Assembly (NCBI RefSeq): GCF_014323705.1
Contig: NZ_JABVEC010000043.1
Location: 1 to 61,485 of the forward strand
DNA: 61,485 nucleotides
DNA from: Actinomadura alba
GTDB taxonomy: Bacteria > Actinomycetota > Actinomycetes > Streptosporangiales > Streptosporangiaceae
Direction: 5' to 3'
Below the pieces are notes generated by a model. It saw only the letters and a program-made list of their open reading frames with translations. It ran no database searches and was not told where the DNA came from. Of the stretch, positions 58,258-61,485 are shown one piece after another. The translations under genes and the position numbers were made by a program. Positions within the stretch are counted from its first letter, which is position 1. Each line of letters begins with the position of its first letter.

Positions 58258-60645
58258 GTGTCTTCGCCAAGCTCTGAATCAGCCGTCGCCGCGGGGCTCC
58301 GGGACGCCTCCGCCAGCAAATCGCGCCGCGCGCTCGAACGCCTGCTGAGCGACCCCACCCGGCGTGACCGCATCACCCATGTCGAGGTCGTGCCGGCCCG
58401 GGCCGGCCGCCGGTCCGGCTGGCCGTCGTGGGCTCCGGAGTTGCTCATCGACCGGCTGCGGCTGGCCGGGATCGAGGCACCCTGGCTGCACCAGGCGACC
58501 GCCGCCGAGCACGCCCATTCCGGACAATCTGTGATCATTGCCACAGGCACCGCCTCGGGCAAGTCACTCGCCTACCTGCTGCCCGCGGTGTCCGCGGTCT
58601 TCGGCGACGAAGGCCCGACGGCGGGCCTGCGCCAGGCGGCGGGAGGCACTGTCCTGTACCTCTCACCGACCAAGGCGCTCGCCGCCGACCAGCTGCGCTC
58701 ACTGCGGTCACTGCGGCTCACCCAGGTGCGCGCCGCCACCTACGACGGCGACACGCCGCCCGACGAGCGCACCTGGGTGCGCCAGCACGCCAACTACGTG
58801 CTGACCAATCCGGACATGCTGCACCGCTCCCTGTTGCCGTCGCACGCCCGGTGGACGGCCTTCCTGCGGCGGCTGCAATACGTGATCATCGATGAGGCGC
58901 ACGGATACCGTGGCGTCTTCGGCTCGCACGTCGCCCAGGTCCTGCGCCGGCTGCGCCGGATCTGCGCGCGGTACGGCGCGTCACCCGTGTTCATCCTGGC
59001 CTCCGCGACCACCGCCGACCCGGCCGTCACCGCACGGCGGCTCACCGGCCTCGATGTCACCGCGGTCGCCGACGACGCCTCGCCGCGGGGTGCCACCGCG
59101 TTCGCCCTGTGGGAACCTCCGCTGACCGATCTGCGCGGCGAACGCGGCGCGCCGGTCCGGCGTACGGCGACGGCCGAGGCCGGCGACCTGCTCGCCGACC
59201 TGGTGATCGAGGGAGTGCAGACGCTGACGTTCGTACGGTCGCGTCGCGGCGCCGAGTCGGTCTCGCTCGGGGCCAAGCGGGCCCTCGCCGAGATCGCGCC
59301 GTCGCTGGCCGGCCAGGTCGCCGCCTACCGGGCGGGGTACCTGCCCGAGGAGCGGCGAGCGCTCGAAGAAGCACTGCGTCGCCGTGAGCTCATCGGGCTC
59401 GCCAGCACCAACGCGCTCGAGCTGGGCGTGGACATGTCGGGACTGGACGCGGTCGTGGTGTGCGGCTGGCCCGGCACGCGCGCCTCGCTGTGGCAGCAGG
59501 CAGGCCGAGCCGGCCGTACGGGTCAGGACGCCGTGGCGGTGCTCGTGGCCCGGGACGATCCCCTGGACACGTATCTCGTCCACCACCCGGAGGCGATCTT
59601 CGGCTCGCCGGTCGAGGCCACCGTGCTCGACCCCGACAACCCGTACGTCCTGGAACCGCATCTGTGCGCGGCCGCGGCCGAGCTGCCGCTGACCGAGGCC
59701 GACCTGGAGCTGTTCGGGCCGGCGGCGGTCGATCTGGTGCCCGACCTGGTGCGGCGCGGCATGCTGCGACGCCGGCCGGCCGGGTGGTTCTGGACCCGCC
59801 GCGACCGCGCCGCCGATCTGGCCGACATCCGCGGCGCCGGCGGCGCACCCGTACAGGTGGTCGAGTGGGGGACGGGGCGGCTGCTCGGCACGGTCGACGA
59901 GCCGTCGGCGCACACCACCGTCCACGAGGGCGCGGTCTACCTGCACCAGGGCGAGTCCTACATCGTGCGGGAGCTGGATCTGGACGCCTCCGTGGCCCTG
60001 GTCGAGCCGGCCGAGCCGGACTACTCCACGACGGCTCGCGACATCACCGACATCCGTATTCTCGAAACCCTGCGATCGTCGGCCTGGGGGGAGTCGACGC
60101 TGTGCTTCGGCACCGTCGAGGTCACCCGGCAGGTCGTGGCCTACCAGATGCGACGCCTGCAGACCGGCCAGTTGCTCGGTGAGCAGCCGCTGGAGCTACC
60201 GCCCCGCACGTTGCAGACCCGGGCGGTCTGGTGGACGCTGTCGGACGCCCAGCGCGACTCGGTCGGCGACCTCGATCTGGCCGGTTCGGCCCACGCGGCC
60301 GAGCACGCCTCGATCGGGCTGCTGCCGCTCTTCGCGACCTGCGACCGCTGGGACATCGGCGGGGTCTCGACGGCCGAGCACCCGGACACCGGGCTGCTCA
60401 CGGTGTTCGTCTACGACGGGCACGAGGGCGGGGCGGGGTTCGCCGAGCGCGGGTACACCGGTGCCGCCACGTGGCTGCGGGCGACCCGCGAGGCGATCGA
60501 GGCGTGCGAGTGCGAGGCCGGATGCCCGTCGTGCATCCAGTCGCCGAAGTGCGGCAACGGCAACGAGCCGCTGGACAAGCACGGTGCCCTGGACCTCCTG
60601 GCCGTGCTGCTGCGGGACGCGCCGGCGCACGACGCAGCGCTCTGA
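58258..60645 (+). CDS. DEAH-box helicase with DUF1998-type C-terminus (MrfA-like)
   Basis: A 795-aa superfamily 2 helicase. Walker A ATGTASGKSLAY, TKALAADQLRSL (Ia), DEAHGYRG (II), LASATTADP (III), STNALELGVDMSGLDAVV (V) and WQQAGRAGRTG (VI). The C-terminal metal site is CECEAGCPSCIQ with SPKCGNGN, four cysteines as in MrfA, a 3'-5' DNA repair helicase for mitomycin-type damage. GTG 58258 is preferred because the conserved region starts soon after; an in-frame GTG or ATG from 58189 on is possible. Confidence 0.92.
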   Translation: MSSPSSESAVAAGLRDASASKSRRALERLLSDPTRRDRITHVEVVPARAGRRSGWPSWAPELLIDRLRLAGIEAPWLHQATAAEHAHSGQSVIIATGTASGKSLAYLLPAVSAVFGDEGPTAGLRQAAGGTVLYLSPTKALAADQLRSLRSLRLTQVRAATYDGDTPPDERTWVRQHANYVLTNPDMLHRSLLPSHARWTAFLRRLQYVIIDEAHGYRGVFGSHVAQVLRRLRRICARYGASPVFILASATTADPAVTARRLTGLDVTAVADDASPRGATAFALWEPPLTDLRGERGAPVRRTATAEAGDLLADLVIEGVQTLTFVRSRRGAESVSLGAKRALAEIAPSLAGQVAAYRAGYLPEERRALEEALRRRELIGLASTNALELGVDMSGLDAVVVCGWPGTRASLWQQAGRAGRTGQDAVAVLVARDDPLDTYLVHHPEAIFGSPVEATVLDPDNPYVLEPHLCAAAAELPLTEADLELFGPAAVDLVPDLVRRGMLRRRPAGWFWTRRDRAADLADIRGAGGAPVQVVEWGTGRLLGTVDEPSAHTTVHEGAVYLHQGESYIVRELDLDASVALVEPAEPDYSTTARDITDIRILETLRSSAWGESTLCFGTVEVTRQVVAYQMRRLQTGQLLGEQPLELPPRTLQTRAVWWTLSDAQRDSVGDLDLAGSAHAAEHASIGLLPLFATCDRWDIGGVSTAEHPDTGLLTVFVYDGHEGGAGFAERGYTGAATWLRATREAIEACECEAGCPSCIQSPKCGNGNEPLDKHGALDLLAVLLRDAPAHDAAL

Positions 60646-60654
60646 GTCCGTATT

Positions 60655-60669
60655 TGTACAGAAAGTACA
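60655..60669. promoter_or_regulatory. 15-bp palindrome upstream of the small membrane protein gene
   Basis: TGTAC-AGAAA-GTACA is a perfect dyad 10 bp after the helicase stop, in an AT-rich segment. TAATCT (60719-60724) is a possible -10 for the downstream gene. The dyad is a candidate operator; there is no known factor. Confidence 0.4.
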
Positions 60670-60782
60670 CGTAACGACATATTTTTGGGGTTGTATAGCG
60701 CCGTAACGATTGAACCTCTAATCTCACAACGCATCTCGTGATCTTCGGGATACCCGCACTCCGGAGAGAGAGGACAGCACAC

Positions 60783-61157
60783 ATGATCTTCCTGGGACTC
60801 GTATTGGCCGCGGCGGCCGCCGTCACGGGCGTCAGCATCGTCCTGGACAACACGGGGGCCACCGAGCTCACCGTGTTCGGCGACTCCGTGCCGGGCATCA
60901 CCAGCCAGTGGCACGTCTTCCTGGCCGGTGCGGCCGTGGCCACGGTCTTCCTGGCCGGGTTCAGCATGGCGGCACTCGGCCTGGGGCGCGCCATCCGCGT
61001 CCGCAAGGAACTGCGCGACCTGCGTGACGAGCACGAAGAGTCCATGACGACGATGGAGATGGAGAAGCGCCAGCTCCAGCGCGAGCTGGCCCGCGCCAGG
61101 CGTGATTCCAGCACCGGCGCGATACCCCAGCAGCCCATGGTGCCGCACTCGAGCTGA
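60783..61157 (+). CDS. Small membrane protein with C-terminal coiled coil
   Basis: A 124-aa protein. Two hydrophobic helices (about 1-20 and 42-66) flank a short loop, followed by a charged coiled coil (about 70-108: RKELRDLRDEHEESM, EKRQLQRELARARRD). This LapA-like plan is common in actinobacteria; no function is known. A purine-rich GAGAGAGAGGA stretch precedes the ATG. Confidence 0.75.
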   Translation: MIFLGLVLAAAAAVTGVSIVLDNTGATELTVFGDSVPGITSQWHVFLAGAAVATVFLAGFSMAALGLGRAIRVRKELRDLRDEHEESMTTMEMEKRQLQRELARARRDSSTGAIPQQPMVPHSS

Positions 61158-61410
61158 GCCGGCTCGGCCCGCCGTGAGTCCGGCGGGCGGAACCTCAGCG
61201 GCGCGGATCATCGCGTCGGAGGATCCGATCCGGCCGGGCCGGATCCAGGCCACCCGGCCCCGGCCCGGCCGGAGTCGGAGCATCGCCTCATGCACCCGGC
61301 CGGGCCCGCACAGCTCCGGGCGTGTACCCGGCACGGCTCGCAGTCGATCAGGCATCCGGCACTTGGGCGTGCTCCGGCCCTCGAACGGCAGCGCGCGCCT
61401 ATCGCTCCGC
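61158..61410. other. Intergenic tail of the window
   Basis: About 250 bp with no gene I can support. It has GGCCGG-rich inverted segments around 61229-61270 that may form a hairpin. A minus-strand open frame crosses it but has arginine-rich composition and no domain. Confidence 0.4.
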
Positions 61411-61485
61411 GTCACATCTCACCGCGTCTCGCCGCGTCACATCTCGCCGCGTCTCGCCGCGTCACATCTCGCCGCGTCTCGCCGC
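61411..61485. repeat. Three 25-bp tandem units at the window end
   Basis: Three copies of a 25-bp unit (beginning GTCACATCTC and ending GTCTCGCCGC) lie at 61411-61435, 61436-61460 and 61461-61485; the first has one difference (A for G). The array reaches the edge of the window, so its full length is unknown. Confidence 0.92.

Noticed and set aside
60411..61415. 334-aa minus-strand open frame over the helicase end and the last gene
   Set aside because: Runs antisense to the Cys4 helicase end and the coiled-coil protein; no motif.
1..61485. Search by eye for tRNA, rRNA, CRISPR arrays, integrases and insertion sequences
   Set aside because: None found. The tandem repeats have no spacer-repeat structure and no cas genes are present; no transposase motif or att-like duplication was recognised. 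A tRNA scan would settle the RNA genes.

Overview
The window is about 61 kb of very GC-rich DNA (roughly 70% by eye) from an actinobacterium. Actinobacterial hallmarks include SepF and DivIVA proteins, a C-terminal domain resembling the actinobacterial integration host factor (mIHF), an actinobacterial-type QcrB, a furA-katA pair, many GTG starts and several genes that look leaderless. A filamentous, spore-forming actinomycete (Streptosporangiales-like) fits the gene content, but the sequence alone does not fix the genus. The window reads as ordinary chromosome: I see no integrase, transposase, prophage, CRISPR array, rRNA or tRNA.

Layout. 0.4-7.3 kb: a decayed hydrolase remnant, a secreted M14 zinc carboxypeptidase, an MscS channel, and a divergent tetR/MFS exporter pair sharing two tandem operators. 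7.5-10.2 kb: a DUF2277 protein, a cold-shock protein with a terminator-like leader hairpin, a SepF paralog and an unusually compact Rho with a structured leader. 10.4-20.3 kb: a membrane Ser/Thr kinase, an acyl-CoA synthetase, a SigE-like ECF sigma factor without an adjacent anti-sigma gene, an orphan histidine kinase, DUF202, a GCS2-type ligase, a solitary cytochrome b (QcrB) and a secreted protein of unknown function. 20.5-28 kb: a diiron ferritin-like protein, an alpha/beta hydrolase, a LURP-one/scramblase-like protein, a TetR/beta-glucosidase divergent pair, a CapA-type lipoprotein and a class V aminotransferase. 28-33 kb: furA-katA, nfeD-SPFH, and a DUF2231-Rieske protein.

33-37.5 kb: a ZIP-type metal transporter fused through a long low-complexity, histidine-bearing linker to an mIHF-like nucleic-acid-binding domain (the most unusual protein here), then a DivIVA-like protein, a small conserved protein, a TauE/SafE permease and an ABC ATPase. 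37.6-41.9 kb: an unknown protein overlapping a GAF histidine kinase and a NarL-type regulator, a PP2C phosphatase, and a two-gene HTH/Clp_N cassette behind twin 18-bp palindromes. 42-46.5 kb: a tight SDR-MFS-QueA-like run and serB. 46.8-51.3 kb: a sugar ABC transporter (binding protein, ATPase, permease) with a ROK regulator. 51.3-61.5 kb: a FUSC-like membrane protein, a SixA phosphatase with a 39-residue upstream membrane ORF, a K+-independent-type H+-pyrophosphatase, an RsbV/RsbW-like pair, an MrfA-type helicase and a small membrane/coiled-coil protein.

A pattern across the window is that short tandem arrays (units of about 12-25 bp) repeatedly start at, or just after, the stop codons of unrelated genes. 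At several loci each unit repeats the stop codon itself. I treat this as a property of the genome rather than of any one gene.
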